Shown one piece after another: positions 34,389 through 46,610 of a stretch of DNA of 64,000 nucleotides. Where the stretch lies: contig NC_081414.1 of NCBI RefSeq assembly GCF_030272615.1, forward strand, positions 337,570,502 to 337,634,501. The letters are read 5' to 3'. This stretch comes from Cryptomeria japonica (taxonomy: Eukaryota; Streptophyta; Pinopsida; Cupressales; Cupressaceae). The number at the start of each line of letters is the position of its first letter. Within the stretch, counting starts at the first letter, position 1. The notes under the pieces are model-generated. The model made no database searches. It had not been told where the DNA came from and saw only the letters and a program-made list of their open reading frames with translations. Both the position numbers and the translations under genes were made by a program.

Positions 34389-34775
34389 CGTCTTGCAAGA
34401 AACTAGTCAGGCTGTGAAAATACCAGGCAGACATAAGACAATTCAGGGTTAGCGTTAGCATAATTCAAATTTAATTCAAGAAAAACCCCAAAAAGTGAAA
34501 CTTGCTTTAAATCTAATAGAGAATAGAATCGTTTGACAATTCTCATAAAATGAAATGACAAAAAACTTTTATCGTACGAGTCAAAAATTAGCACAGGACG
34601 ACAGAGGATAAAATCAAATAACCAGAAACAGTATGTCATACGAGTCCATATTCTGATTCGTATGACAAATTATAGGGTATAATATTATGTCATACAATAA
34701 ACTACATGATTCAATATAATGTCATACGATGTAGTGAAACTACTCATACGATATTTTGCAGAGCTTGTATAGACG
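34389..34775 (-). repeat. TCGTACGA-type word array in gypsy leader
   Basis: Directly downstream of the primer site, words of the type TCGTACGA / GTCATACGA recur about every 20-40 bp. The left part (34389-34696) is the segment found inverted at 16703-17010. Confidence 0.75.
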
Positions 34776-34826
34776 GAACCTGCAAGATAAAAAGAATGAT
34801 TTTGAGGTCAAAAAAGTAGTTTTCTA

Positions 34827-34843
34827 CCCCACGGTGGGTGCCA
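34827..34843 (-). promoter_or_regulatory. gypsy G1 primer-binding site region
   Basis: The minus strand reads TGGCACCCACCGTGGGG a few bases after the LTR end, the usual place of the tRNA primer site. Similar TGGCGCCCACCGTGGGG sequences follow the 5' LTR of many plant Tat/Ogre elements. The exact tRNA was not determined. Confidence 0.8.
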
Positions 34844-34847
34844 AAAA

Positions 34848-35909
34848 TGCGTGTGTGAAAAGTGGACCTGTATCTGCAAGCACAACACTTCAATTAAGTC
34901 ATTACATGCATGGTTAGATAGATATAAACATGAATAATAAAACCATAACAAATCAACCCATTGCCTTCCAGTAGATGCGAGTTTAGATTGCTCTCAGATT
35001 GTTTAGCTATCCAATGACTAGACAACACCTAAACGAAGGATTTTTAAATCTATATGAGCATGATATTAATGCTAGATGGATGCAAGATTAATCTAACAAG
35101 ATTTAAGCAATAAATGAGATAAATGATCTAAATATGTATGCAATAAGTTAATATGTGAATATCTAAATGCACAAATATCAATGAACCTAGAGCAAAAACA
35201 ACATAATAACAATATATTTTCTAGGATTTTTCAATGAGAGATGAAGGCCTGAATTTATAGAAAATTCAGAAAGAAACCAACAGTTGAGATCAAATGATGA
35301 TGAGCGGTCAAGATTTTCCAAGAGGAAGCACAATCCAGGTGAATTGATGTGATTGGATGCTTTTCTCAGTTTTAAAGGAAATTGAATTAAGATAAAATTA
35401 GAAAAAAATTGATTTATTCTCTGTTTCATTCAATTTTAATATTTAATTGTTTTAATTGCTTTCCTTAAGATTATTTATCAAATTTTAATTTTTTTTTTCA
35501 AGATTATCTCCAATTGATTTCTTTTCTCAAATTTTAATTCTTTTTTGTCAATTAATTCCTTTTTTGATTTGTTTCCTTTTTTGAAGATTTGTGCTCATAA
35601 TTTCCAATTCCTCTTTCTTGATTGTTTCCTTTTTTTGCAGATTTATGGCAAATTGATTTATTTAATTAAATATGCTAGGATATTCAATTAAAATAAATAA
35701 GATAACTGTTTAAAATGATTTACTTGGAATGATTAATTAGTTAAATAAATATTTAATTAATATTGAGTGATTTATTTTGCCATGTGACATTGATGATTAA
35801 AGAATTAATTGTGTGCTCAAGATTTATTTAATTGTCTTTGGTTAGGACCTTGGTGACATTGTTGAGATTAGGGGCTCATGGTTTAGATGACCATTTTTAG
35901 GGTATTACA
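34848..35909 (-). repeat. 5' LTR of gypsy G1 (1062 bp)
   Basis: It matches 17162-18223 end to end. On the minus strand it begins TGTAATACCC at 35909 and ends CACACACGCA at 34848. TATA-like sequence lies at 35248-35264. Plus-strand ORF sequence starts immediately after 35909. Confidence 0.92.
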
Positions 35910-36163
35910 CTTTCTTAGATGAAAACTAGAGAGTTCTTGATGTTGATGAAATCACCAAAGAATTTAGTTTGTTGCTAACCGCTGAAATTGAGAGAGAGGA
36001 CTTCTCTTTTTCCTCTATTGACAAGTTGATTGATCTTCAATTCATTCTCTATTTTTTGGATTCTCTCTTGAAGAAACATAATAAATGTTGTGTTGATTTG
36101 GGAGACTCTCTTACATGGGTCAAGGTCATCACTAGTCATACTCAGGGACCTGATGAATCTTAG
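35910..36163 (+). pseudogene. coiled-coil extra ORF, probable right part
   Basis: The frame reads FLDEN, a TAG, then RVLDVDEITKEFSLLLTAE and LIDLQFILYFLDSLLKKH, ending HTQGPDES stop. It is helical and acidic, like the C-terminal part of the ORF at 9340-10647, and starts exactly at the gypsy LTR edge. The left part ends KKDIADKVS at the copia LTR edge. I infer that both are one ORF split by the 10648-35909 composite. Homology to a known family was not recognised. Confidence 0.5.
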
Positions 36164-37435
36164 ATCAAAATTGCTTTACAAAAGTTTGAATAATTCCAAG
36201 AACGAGATCAACATGAATATAATAATACTTAGATTATTGTATGTTTTCCGAGTGACATTTTGTAATTCTAATTGACACCTTAAGTGTCATTCTATGTATA
36301 CACTAGTACACATGTAGGACTACAAGTGTCCTAAGTCAAATAGGTCTCTACTTTTGACTTAATCACAATTAGTTGTAATTTTACTTGTTTTTGTGCATCA
36401 TTCATCTTCTATATATATGAGGGAACTTTTTGTAATAAATATCTATCTTTTGGCTAAGATGTCGAAACTCTGCACAATTGAAAAGCTATCTAAGACTTTG
36501 AGCTTTAGTGTATTCAAATAGTTTAATCAAAGAAGAAAAGAAGTTTCATCTAATCTTTTCCTTGGGACTACTTTATTGTGTGAGGGAATGTTTTTATGTC
36601 ATTCTTTTCTACTTCTTTAAGATTGTATCTTGTTTTGTGACAAGTATTTGAGTTAAAAGAGATAAAGTAAAATATCATAGACTTTGTGTTATGATATCTT
36701 GCCAAAAAAATTGTATTAAGTGGATAATAAAGTGAAGTATTTGTGATTCTTTGAGTTATCTTGTTAGAGTAGAAAGCTTTGTGATATATCTAGGAGACTT
36801 TGTGCTTACTATATATCAATATTTGGGTTACAGTGGTTTATAGGACTTGAGTGTTTGAAGGAGACTTTGAGCTCTTTTTTATACAAAAGGCTCGTCCCTT
36901 AAGTCATTTTGAGAAAAAAGGAAGCAACAAAAGAATCTACACTTTCATGGACACTTTGATTCTATTTAGCATATATTTTTAAGATTATTGCAAGTTTGGA
37001 TTGTTTTGTTTCTCTATTCTAAATAGAGAATAGGAGAAATAATTGTTTTGAAAAAAGAGAGCTAAGTTATTGTTTCATCCTAAAAATAGTGTAGAGTTAG
37101 CAGGCAGATTAAGAATAAATAGAGATTGTAGTAGAAAGGGGGAGCATTCCCTTATAAATAGGAGATATTATATCTTGCCTTATAAGAGTTATTGTCTCAC
37201 ACATTGTGGTGAAAATCCATATTTTGTAAGCTCCCTCAAATTTACAAAATTTTCAGCCAACAAGAAGACATTGCAAAGAATGTTGTGGTAGAAGAACAAG
37301 AAATGAACCAACCCATTTCTTCACCCCCAAGGATCATGGTGACCTCTATTACAAGAAGTAGGATGCAATTAAATCTCAAATATATGAGTAATGACACTAA
37401 TTATATAAGATCCCTTGTGTACAATGCATGACTAA
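36164..37435 (+). promoter_or_regulatory. LTR-like or 3' flank region with TATA and poly(A) signal
   Basis: A TATA box (36408-36420, TCTATATATATGA) is followed by AATAAAT at 36434. Upstream lies the palindrome TGACAC-CTTAA-GTGTCA (about 36271). This could be an LTR of the element that encodes the split ORF, but TG/CA borders and a primer site were not found. Confidence 0.35.
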
Positions 37436-38390
37436 TGATAAATTCGACAAGAATCAAGAGTTTGTTGACTTTCTATTAAAATTAAAGAAGGATAAATTTC
37501 AAAAGAAAGTTGATGAAGCTAAGAATAATGTGGACCCTACATAATACGAATAGGTTTCTCAAAAGGTGTTGTAGGAAGTTGACTTTGACACCAACAAGAT
37601 TACCCTAGAAGACGGAAGGAAATTAGTGCAAAACAAAGGTTTGTTTTAACTCCTAGATTTGGATATATCCTTTGCACTTGCTCTAGGTACATTAATAAGG
37701 CACAATGAATAAGTGTTTTCAATAAAGGAGGTAGAATAGTATACCTTATTTGGATTAGGATTTAGCCCTAAACTTGAGAGCTTGTCAATATGGGCAATGT
37801 CCACAAACACCAATAAGCCAAATGCGATAAATAGGATTCATGCTTTGACAATGAACCTAATTAGTAAATGATTATATAATACATGTACCCCCAAGCTACA
37901 TCATTAGCAGTAAAAAGAGAAATTTTTAATGAGGCTAAAATTAAAAAGTTTCAATCAATTTTTGACAAGATGCATGAACAATACATGAAGGTTGTAGTGG
38001 ATTTGAATCAATTGAGGTCTCTTCAACTTTCATATGTTAGTGCCACTTATTTCTACACCTTTTAGTTTTGTAGAGTCATTTTCATCAAATATAGAGGCAT
38101 TACTTACAAAAATCCAGGAATTGAAAGAGTAGATGAAAGGAGAAAAAGATGATAGAATGAATATAATTGGAAAATTATTTACTAACTTGATTCACTATAG
38201 GGTATCTAGAATAATGGTAAAAGTTGATGATACTTGGAAAGCCTATTCAAATGTAAAGACAATTTTTTCCAAACATATGCAAGACAGGGATAAATTGAAA
38301 TGGGTAACTAATAGGTGGATTCTAAATATTTCAATCATAAGGGAAGTACATATAAGTGTGCAAAATTTGATCTAGAAGCCTTGCATACAT
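37436..38390 (+). pseudogene. degenerate ORF, unknown, with helical segments
   Basis: One frame is readable through several stops: an acidic/basic start near 37440 (EFVDFLLKLKKDKFQKKVDE), LFGLGFSPKLESLSIWAMS near 37745-37800, then in shifted frames KREIFNEAKIKKFQSIFDKM (37910-37980) and VKVDDTWKAYSNVKTIF (38218-38270). It has the style of the extra ORFs of other elements here but no identifying motif. Confidence 0.4.
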
Positions 38391-41020
38391 AAAAAAAACT
38401 AATGAAAAGATGACGATTCTTGAAAATTTGTTGCATTTATGATGAAGATTGATATGCAAATCAACGATAAATTGAGTTTTCTTCAGACAATAGATAAAAG
38501 GATCAAACTAGATGTTTTGGATGAAAATGGAAAGATAAAGCCCCTATATCAATGGAAGGGATAATTTCGTGCAATGGGGCCCATTCTTTCATCTTCTGTG
38601 TGTGCAAATTAAGAGTTTAATATGAGTTCATCAAAGACCACATTATATTTTTTACTCTAGAATGAATTTGTATAGTTTCAATAAAAAGACTAGGGCATTT
38701 TTTGATGTAAGACATGTTAACATAATGACAAAGTAGCCAAGATACTCTCTTTGCAATTTCCTTCAACGAAAATATGTGTATCATGGATGGAGAAGTATAA
38801 TTTTTAGTTATATTTGCATTTCAATAGGTCATTGTGCTTTGATAGTTGAAATCTACATCAACACGTGACCTAATTTTGGTAGTTTTCCAAAAATATAATA
38901 GTTTTGGCTTCAAGAGGGTGGCATCAAGATCAAGATTAGTTCCCTTCCATGGAAAAAACCGATCCATAAAGTCTACATATAATGAATATATTGTATTGTA
39001 CTGGGCACAAGTCCCCAAGTCACTTTTATTAAATAAATATTAAAAAATAAAACTAAAAAGTTGTAATTAGGTTGTAGGCCACCATATTTTTGCCTTTCTA
39101 AATAATTGACTTGTAATATTATAAATGGGATTCTGGAATTCCAATTTTGGTAGGTATTTTTGTTGAGAAGCAAATTATTGTGAGTCATATATAAAATTTT
39201 CCATAAGTGAAAAATAATTGTATTTCATGTTTTCAATTCAAATTGACTAATATAAATAATGTTACAACATTTGTCTTTTACAATCATCTACTTGAATGAA
39301 TGTACTTTTTTTGATAAATAAATGAATCAATTGTTTCTAAGTTTATCTATGCACATTCGTTGCATTTTGTATGTTGTGTGTTGCTTCTATTCAAGTAATA
39401 TATTAAAATGCTTTGAATGAGATATGAAGAATTGTGTATTGAAACAAGAACTTGCATGGAACTATTGATGACATTTACCCTAGATAGGCATTGATCAATA
39501 GAATATTTTTTTCAAAACCTAGAACCAAAACCCTATAAATAGATTTTTTTAAAAAATTTACAAGTTATCATAATTTATTCGCATTCTCAATGTTTGGAAT
39601 GAAGAGTTACTAATAATCTGTCCAATTCTAAGCCATTCATACAAATCTTAGTAGAATTTGTATGAATATTTCTACTCAAACAACGTTTTGGTGTAAAAAA
39701 GGGTCATAATCTAGTGATATTGTTGAAAGGGATACCCCTTAGGTCTAGAAAAGCCTAAAGTACAAAGGACAAAAAAGTTTCATCTCTTATTCATTGGCCA
39801 CTTATCTAAGAGTCTTGAGCATTAAATATGGCTACTTTGTAGAGATAATTAGAAAATTAGTTGGAAACACCAACAAAGCCCTCAACTCCACAACTCTCAA
39901 AGATCACCTACAATCAAACACCTATCACACATAAAGAGAAAAATAAGTAACTGAAGCCAAAATCTTAATAAAAAAATTAATCATATTGTACATCTAAATA
40001 AGAAATAATCATACTATAAATTATTATATAGGAAAAAATAAAAGGTAAAAAGTCAACCCTAAGGAAACCCTAGGTTACGATAGGACTAGATCATGACGTG
40101 TGTCCTCATCACATGACTCAAGACACTTAAAAGGAACATAACCCAAGTTAGCTTAAGCACTAGAGTACTAGATCACCATAACACCCCCCTTATGTGCAAC
40201 TTAGGAAGTAGATAAATTTCTTGAATGCAAATGGATAAAATGCAAGAGATGGCTACATAAAAGTAAGGCCTACTAAGGTACCCATGTACAAAGGAAAATA
40301 TCTCACATAATCAGAGAAATAGAGAAAAACCCATGGGAAAAAATCATCTCAAAAAGAGATAAATACAAATGAAGAACTAGGAAGCCTCCAAAACAATGTC
40401 CCAAAAAGAATTAGAACATGAATAAAATAATTGAAGCACAATGAAGCTACAAAAAATTGTTGAATGATGAAGTTTTGTGAATGAAGAACCACCTTTGAAA
40501 ATATGATGATAATCTAAATAAAGAAGATAACAATCTACATGAGTGCCCCCAAAGAGACTATTAATAGGCTAAAATTGGGGTAAATAATGCGATAGATTTA
40601 ATGTTTAATAACAACATTCTACTTTGGTATACATGTCAATCTAGGGGCATAAACTTTTGAAAGGAATAATGGCTATATACACAAGGACAAGAAGTAATGA
40701 GATGAGTGTTGATGAAAAGAAACTAAAACATAAAAAATACTCATTTACACTACTACAAAAATTGTACACTACTACAAAAGTTGCTATAAGAACTATGCAG
40801 GTCGTTGGAACAATCTGGTACAAGAATTATGTAGGTTGTCCAAATTTATATATGATAATCTAAACTAAGTAAACATGATGCAAAATAACACAAGGTAAAT
40901 GATTAATTTAATATTATATTTTAACTAGAAAATAAACCAGACTATTGTCTTGGGGAAAGCACTCTCTCTCTCGATCAAACCACATAAAACCTTCTTTAGC
41001 TCCCTTAAGAAACCACTTAA
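38391..41020. other. intergenic, no supported gene
   Basis: AT-rich sequence with short ORFs only. No LTR borders, primer sites or domain motifs were recognised. Confidence 0.5.
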
Positions 41021-41032
41021 TGTACATTTGGT

Positions 41033-41720
41033 GTGGGTTGGACTTTGAAATCTTCTGCTTTATTTTTGGGAGTATTCTTGTTACTAGGTTATTGGCAAAC
41101 TATTGGTCAATTTTTGAAGGATGATGATTTCACTTCCTACATGGGGCACGCACAAATTTTTGAACATATTGAAATATACAAACCCCTTCATGAGGATGTG
41201 GTTTTGATGGTTAGGAATAGGCCTTGGAATCAACTACTTGATCATGAGGACCTCCCATTTAGATGTCATCGATGCTTCTCAACTAGTCAATTGGCTACAA
41301 ATTCTTTTTTTTGACACCCAAAAAATATTGCTAATTGGAAGAATGCTAATGATGGTCACTTGAATAACTAGGCTCTAGATTCTTCATCTGATGACTCCTC
41401 TCAAGATACTGATGATTTTTTAGCTTCTAATGTGTCTTTATCGTGTCATGCAGATCCTACTAGGGAACCTCTTGCCCCATACTCACAACTTAGTTTTATT
41501 ACAACTTCTGATCAGGTCCTAATTTCTCATGACATGGATGGTTGTGTCTTGTCTCACTCTATGTGTGTTGATAGGTACTTTATGGAGGTTTCTCCTCTTG
41601 ATCCCCCTTGTAATTTAATTATGGATGATAGTATCTCTTGGATTATTTTTAGAGGTATTTCATTTTCCTCTTCCCAAACTCATAATCAAGTTGTACATGA
41701 AAGGTAAACTCTCTCTTGAA
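41033..41720 (+). pseudogene. LINE ORF1-like remnant (DUF4283/zinc-knuckle region)
   Basis: The frame reads LFLGVFLLLGYWQTIGQFLK, then a hydrophilic stretch and DHEDLPFRCHRCFSTSQLA. This resembles the DUF4283 region plus the LPFRC-x-x-C start of the knuckle in plant L1-type ORF1 and related proteins. The His and last Cys of the knuckle are lost. Stops at 41313 and 41370 break it. An AATAAATAA run at about 41950 may mark an old 3' end. No endonuclease or RT follows. Confidence 0.45.
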
Positions 41721-41939
41721 ATGGTTTTATCTAAGTGGGATCTTGGTGGTCCATGCATTCATTTGTATTCTTGTTGGTAGCTTCACTACAGTTGTTTCTA
41801 TTTCATACCTTTTTTACTTATTAGTTGTTTATAGTCTATCAAGTCATGTTTCATCCATCCTTTTGGATATATTTGTATCAGGACAAAGCCTTATTTCCCT
41901 CTACTTTTGTTCAAGGTTTTGTGCAATTTGAAATTCTCT

Positions 41940-43372
41940 TCTTATCTTAATAAATAACAATATGACACAACCTCTAGCCTCTTAAAAATCTACAACACAT
42001 TTTCTAATCTAGTCCTACACTTCTAAATATTCCTTTGCTAAGGCTTTGCCATACACCAACAATACCTCACAAAAAGAGAACCATAAAATGAAATAATAAT
42101 ATTTACACCAAGTAGCTAGGAGTAGTTTTATTAATGTTGGTAGGTGGTATAGATGCTATCATGCATTTACAATACACAAAAAAAGAAAAAAACGTGTTAT
42201 ATGTGCAATCAATGGAAGATCAGACCTTTGCATGTACCTTTGCTATATGAAAATATGTTAAAATCATCACAATCCTAAAAAGACCAACCTTGTTTGTCAT
42301 CAAAATTTAGGATTATCTTATACTTTGTAACAAATATCACTAAGAGGAAGAAGAAACCACACAAGGATAACAAGTCTCAACCTGTTGGCCATAAAACTCT
42401 GACCCTGACGCATACCACAAGGTGAAGACAACAAATAATCATACGATAGAGAAAAACATCAACCAAACCATCCCCATCAAGTCACAAATATTGAGTCTAA
42501 TGTATACTTTATGCCAAGTAAATGAGAAAGAGGAACATTGAGAAATACCAAAATTTGTTGGTTTTTAGGGATCAAGATCAACACCAATTAGATAACAAAG
42601 TGGCAATTATGGAGAAGGTCAAAAGGTCGACAAACTCTTGCTTTACTATAATTTTGGATGGGGGAAGGGAATGTCAAGGGTTGAGAGATGAGGGATGTCA
42701 AATGACCAAATGGTATAAGTGTAGAGGGTATAATGAAAGCTCAACTAGAAATAGACTTAGAAATTTAAAGACTTAGAGTTTTGAGAGTTGTCTTGATGAA
42801 AGGAAGCTAGTGATAGAGATGACAAGATGGAACCCTGACAGCCATTGAATTTTTACAACTTGATTTATTTTAGTAAGGGATGCAAAGGATGATCAAAAAC
42901 AATACTCAGGGGGTAAAGAACAACATGGTGAACATTTTATATCTTCTTAGACCAGTTATCAATAGCAGGTCACATTTCACTAAGAAAAAAAAGGGCAAGG
43001 AAATTAGACACAAAAAGGCAACAAATAATTTGAGTCCCAATAAAACCTTTGGAAACATCATAATAGCAATAAATGAACCTAAACATGGTTTTTCATAATT
43101 TGGAATAGTATGGTCGCAATAAGTAGGGATTGGTAGTTAGAAAATGATTGAGAATCAATTTTAATTAATCATCCAACAATAAATATAGATATTATTTTAA
43201 TTCTAAATCATTCACTTTCCAAAATGATCAAGAAGTCCTCCACAAGGGGACAACACTATACCCTTTAAAGGGTTATGATGGTTGGAAAGGAGGTAAAATA
43301 ACCTCCAAACAAAGAAACTTGATCTTCAAAACTTGAATACTAATTTAGATCCATCTCTTCAAAGTAGTGGTA
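41940..43372. other. intergenic, no supported gene
   Basis: Nothing recognisable. The last five bases (43368-43372, tggta) are the target duplication of the copia element that starts at 43373. Confidence 0.5.
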
Positions 43373-43846
43373 TGATAACTCAATGATGAACGGTGAGTAC
43401 CAAAATGTTACTGAGAGGGGGGGGTGAATTAGTACAGGTACCAAATCTTTTCCCGAACCGGTTTGACTGCAAACAGTAAACTTGACTGGCAATCACTAAC
43501 ACCGGTCTGAACTAGATTGCTACCAGTTAAACATAATGCTACTGGGAAAGACATAAACTGACAACACTTAGCTTTCCATACAACCTACTCCCTCATTTCC
43601 ACTTTATCCTTATGCATAAACAGATAATCTATCATCAAAGATACAATAATTTACTAGCATAACATGATTCACCGCTTGATAGAAAATAACAAAGCATCAC
43701 ATGAAAGAGGCATCACACATGACACACATATTTTTCATGTGGAAACCCAACTGGAAAAAACCACGGTGGGGATGAATACCCACAAGCTATTTTTGAACTC
43801 TTTAGAAGTCCACTCTGTTAGAAGCCTAGTCTGGTTAAAGATTGTT
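43373..43846 (-). repeat. 3' LTR of copia C3, distal part
   Basis: It matches the beginning of the 5' LTR at 57183. Identity is roughly 90% by eye. It includes the G-run at 43411 and the GGGAAAAACCACG-type block near 43755, and is cut at 43846 by the nested gypsy. Confidence 0.9.
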
Positions 43847-45470
43847 TGATGCAGAGATCTTGTGCCTAGCTCTCCAATTCACCCTTACTCACCCTTCTAC
43901 TCAAGCTCCTCCAAGGTAACTTGTTAGGGTACACTACTTAGACTTCCAAGGCCTAAAATCTATTGGTTTGCCTCCTAGGTATAGCCTCTTGAGGTTTCTT
44001 GTTGGTTTTGACCCAAATCTCTGATTTTCAGATGGTCTCCTACTAGTTTCCCAAAACTCCAACTAGGCTCCAAAGACCTCTGCCAAGGATCTTCACTCTA
44101 ACCATGTTTAAAGTTTGTGGTTATGTTTTAAAAGTATTTTCAAGGTCATTTTATTCATTATAAAGGTCTACACCTTCCTCCCAAGCCCTAGGCTTTCAAC
44201 TTGCTTCTACCGGCTACTATTAGGCCTAAATGACTAGCCCTTCTGGGACTGTTTTTTGGTCTTTTCCCCCAAAATTCCCTAACAACCCCTAGATATTTTT
44301 AGATATTCAGATACCTATTTATAAGTTAAACAATATCACAATTTTTCCCATCTGGGTTTGTCGTACAACTAGGGTAACTCAAAATGAGCTATTTTTTAAG
44401 GGGTTTAGGGCTTCCAAACAGTTTTGGAAGATGTGCTCCAAACTCTTCACCAGTCAAAATATACAACCATAAAAATCTTGGATACTTTTGGTACACCCAT
44501 ATACATTTCCAAAAAACTATGGGTTGCTAAGGTATCAGTTCTCCATGGCTCTGAAAATGAACAATCTCTGTTGCCCCCACACACTAGCTACAAGCTTGTG
44601 TGTTGTTCATCTCACCCATTCTCCTGCTTGTGGCATGAAAAAACACAAAACACCTAATCTAAACCTATTTACAGATCCTACCCAAGCCATCCAATGGATT
44701 TCAACTTGTGCCATTCATGGATGCTCAGGTAAAATGCATTTTACAATCAAAACCCCAAATTTCAAGGGTTTGTGAGCAACTATTACAAAAACAGTGATAA
44801 CTTTTGATTCAAAGAACTTCAGACCTTCATATTATACTTGTTGGAGAGGTCAAAAATTTTTTATAACTTCTTATGCTACTATGAGAACCATACCAGGCCG
44901 TATAGGTCATACAAAATCAGAAATTCAAAGCAAAAACAGTCCAAATGTGAGAAAAAGCATAGGAAACCCTTGGCAAATGAATTGAATGCAAACCAAAAGT
45001 TGATTAACCTCATATTGGAGATTTTTAGAAGGTTTTATACACAATTTAAAGTTGGTTCCAACCAGCTTCTAATGCCATTTCCTTCATGGATAACTTTTGC
45101 CTAAAAATGCAAAAGTTGTCATGACAATTTTGACAACTTTTACCTATGAGCGCAAAAAACACACTCCAAGGCTCTCAAGGCCTTAAAAATCACTTAAATG
45201 GCATCCTAAAATGGATTTAAACCATTTCAAAACATTCTAGCAAGTTTCCAGGCATCCACCTGGTACAAACCAAAAATTGACATTTTGACAATATTTCAGG
45301 ATAATGACAATCTTGGATCCTGAACACAACAAAAGTGTGGACAACCAACGTATGGCTTCAAAAAGAATAATAGGATTTATTCCACCTTATTACAACATAA
45401 AATAACTTGAAATCACACAAGAACTCTAAAATGCAAGAAAAGACAACTTTGAGCTAGGCGCCCTACACCA
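43847..45470 (-). repeat. 3' LTR of chromovirus G2 (1624 bp)
   Basis: The plus strand runs TGATGCAGAG...CTACACCA; its partner is 50157-51777. Identity is about 94-95% over a hand-aligned 105 bp. The polypurine tract adjoins at 45471. Confidence 0.92.
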
Positions 45471-45485
45471 TACTCCCCTAGGGCA
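45471..45485 (-). promoter_or_regulatory. polypurine tract of chromovirus G2
   Basis: The minus strand reads CCCTAGGGGAGTA immediately before the LTR start TGGTGTAGGG. Confidence 0.8.
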
Positions 45486-45506
45486 AGGAACTCAAGTCCC
45501 TTGAGT

Positions 45507-46577
45507 TATCAGGTCTTCTAGTTGCACTCCATGATTATTTATGTCAGCTTCTGACATCCACATAGCCTCTAAATTAGGTAGACCTGCCCACACCACAAGA
45601 TAATGTTTGTAGATGCCCTTTCTTATCTTCTTGATCACTTTGGTATCCAAGATGCTTTCCAACTAAACCGATTGACTAACTGGTAAATTCTTCACCCAAT
45701 CCTCTTCAGATTGAAATGTGGTATCCATCTAAGAGGTCTGAGATTCTCCTTTATAGGGATACAAGTCACAAATATTGGAAATAGGAGATATGGCCAAAGA
45801 AGGAGGTAGTTCAACCTCATAGGCATTTTGGCCAAACTTATGCACAATCTTGAGTGGCCCAATCTTCTTCATCATCAACTTGGTTGGCTATCCTTTTGGA
45901 AGTCTTTCCTTTCTGAGATAAGCCAAAACTAAGTCTCCAACCTTAAATTGCAAGTTCCTCCTTGATTGGTCTGCTTGTTCCTTATATTTTTCTAATTTTT
46001 GTTGCAAGGATTGTCGTACTTTGTCATGAATTTCCTTAATACCTTCAAAAAAACTCTCTCCTTGAGCACTCTTATGGGTCATTGTACTGATATCACTATG
46101 TTCTAAGACACCTCTAGGATGCATTCCATAAACAATTTCAAAAGGACTTCTACCTATGCTCCGGTTGACTGAATCATTGTATGCATACTCTGCTTGGCTG
46201 AAAACCAAGTCCCAAGTCTGACCATGCTGCTTAGTGAGACACCTTAGGAGATTACCAAAGGACCTATTGACCACCTTATTCTGACCATCTGATTGTGGAT
46301 AGTAGGTAGATGAAAATGAGAGTCTAGTACCCAACTTCTTCCATAAGATTCTCCAGAAGTGACTCAAAAACTTAACATCCCTATCACTCACAATGCTAAC
46401 TGGAAGTCCATGGATTCTTACTATTTCATTGAAGAAAAGACCTGCAATATAGGTGGCATCATTGGTACTCTTACAAGGGATGAAGTGAGCCATTTTACCG
46501 AATCTATCTACCACCACATAAACACTATCAAATCCTCTTGGTGTTCTTGGTAAACCCAACACAAAGTCCATGCTCAA
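45507..46577 (-). pseudogene. chromovirus integrase core and chromodomain
   Basis: The integrase core has MDFVLGLPRT (first Asp), VSDRDVKFLSHF (second Asp) and the YYPQSDGQ-NKVVNRS segment. There the catalytic Glu expected after DGQ-x is Lys, which fits a G-to-A change. After a TAG at LPKG the frame continues (KLMMKKIGPLKIVHKFGQNA). A second stop region follows, then a chromodomain at 45540-45662 (LESILDTKVIKKIRKG, YLVVWAGLPNLEAMW). The chromodomain directs insertion to marked chromatin. The ORF ends just before the polypurine tract. Confidence 0.88.
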
Positions 46578-46610
46578 ACATTCCCAAGGCCTTTGGGTTA
46601 TGAATAAGGG

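Larger units (their letters stand above)
17162..35909 (-). mobile_element. giant Ty3/gypsy retrotransposon, Tat/Ogre type (element G1, 18.7 kb)
   Basis: Two 1062-bp LTRs (17162-18223 and 34848-35909) flank, in minus-strand order: primer site, a 3.6-kb leader, gag, protease, G-patch, RT, RNase H, a second archaeal-type RNase H, integrase, an antisense plant-mobile-domain ORF, a polypurine tract and the 3' LTR. The second RNase H and an antisense ORF near the 3' LTR are hallmarks of Tat/Ogre elements. LTR identity is about 97% by hand alignment of about 560 bp, mostly transitions, so insertion is fairly young. All coding domains carry stops. Confidence 0.9.

Noticed and set aside
35910-35914. 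Target duplication of gypsy G1 (ctttc)
   Set aside because: The left side of the element is not target DNA but a second leader copy, so no partner can be read.
44424-45104. ORFs in the chromovirus LTR, repeated at 50739-51083
   Set aside because: They recur only because the LTR is duplicated; no domain is present and the copies drift freely.
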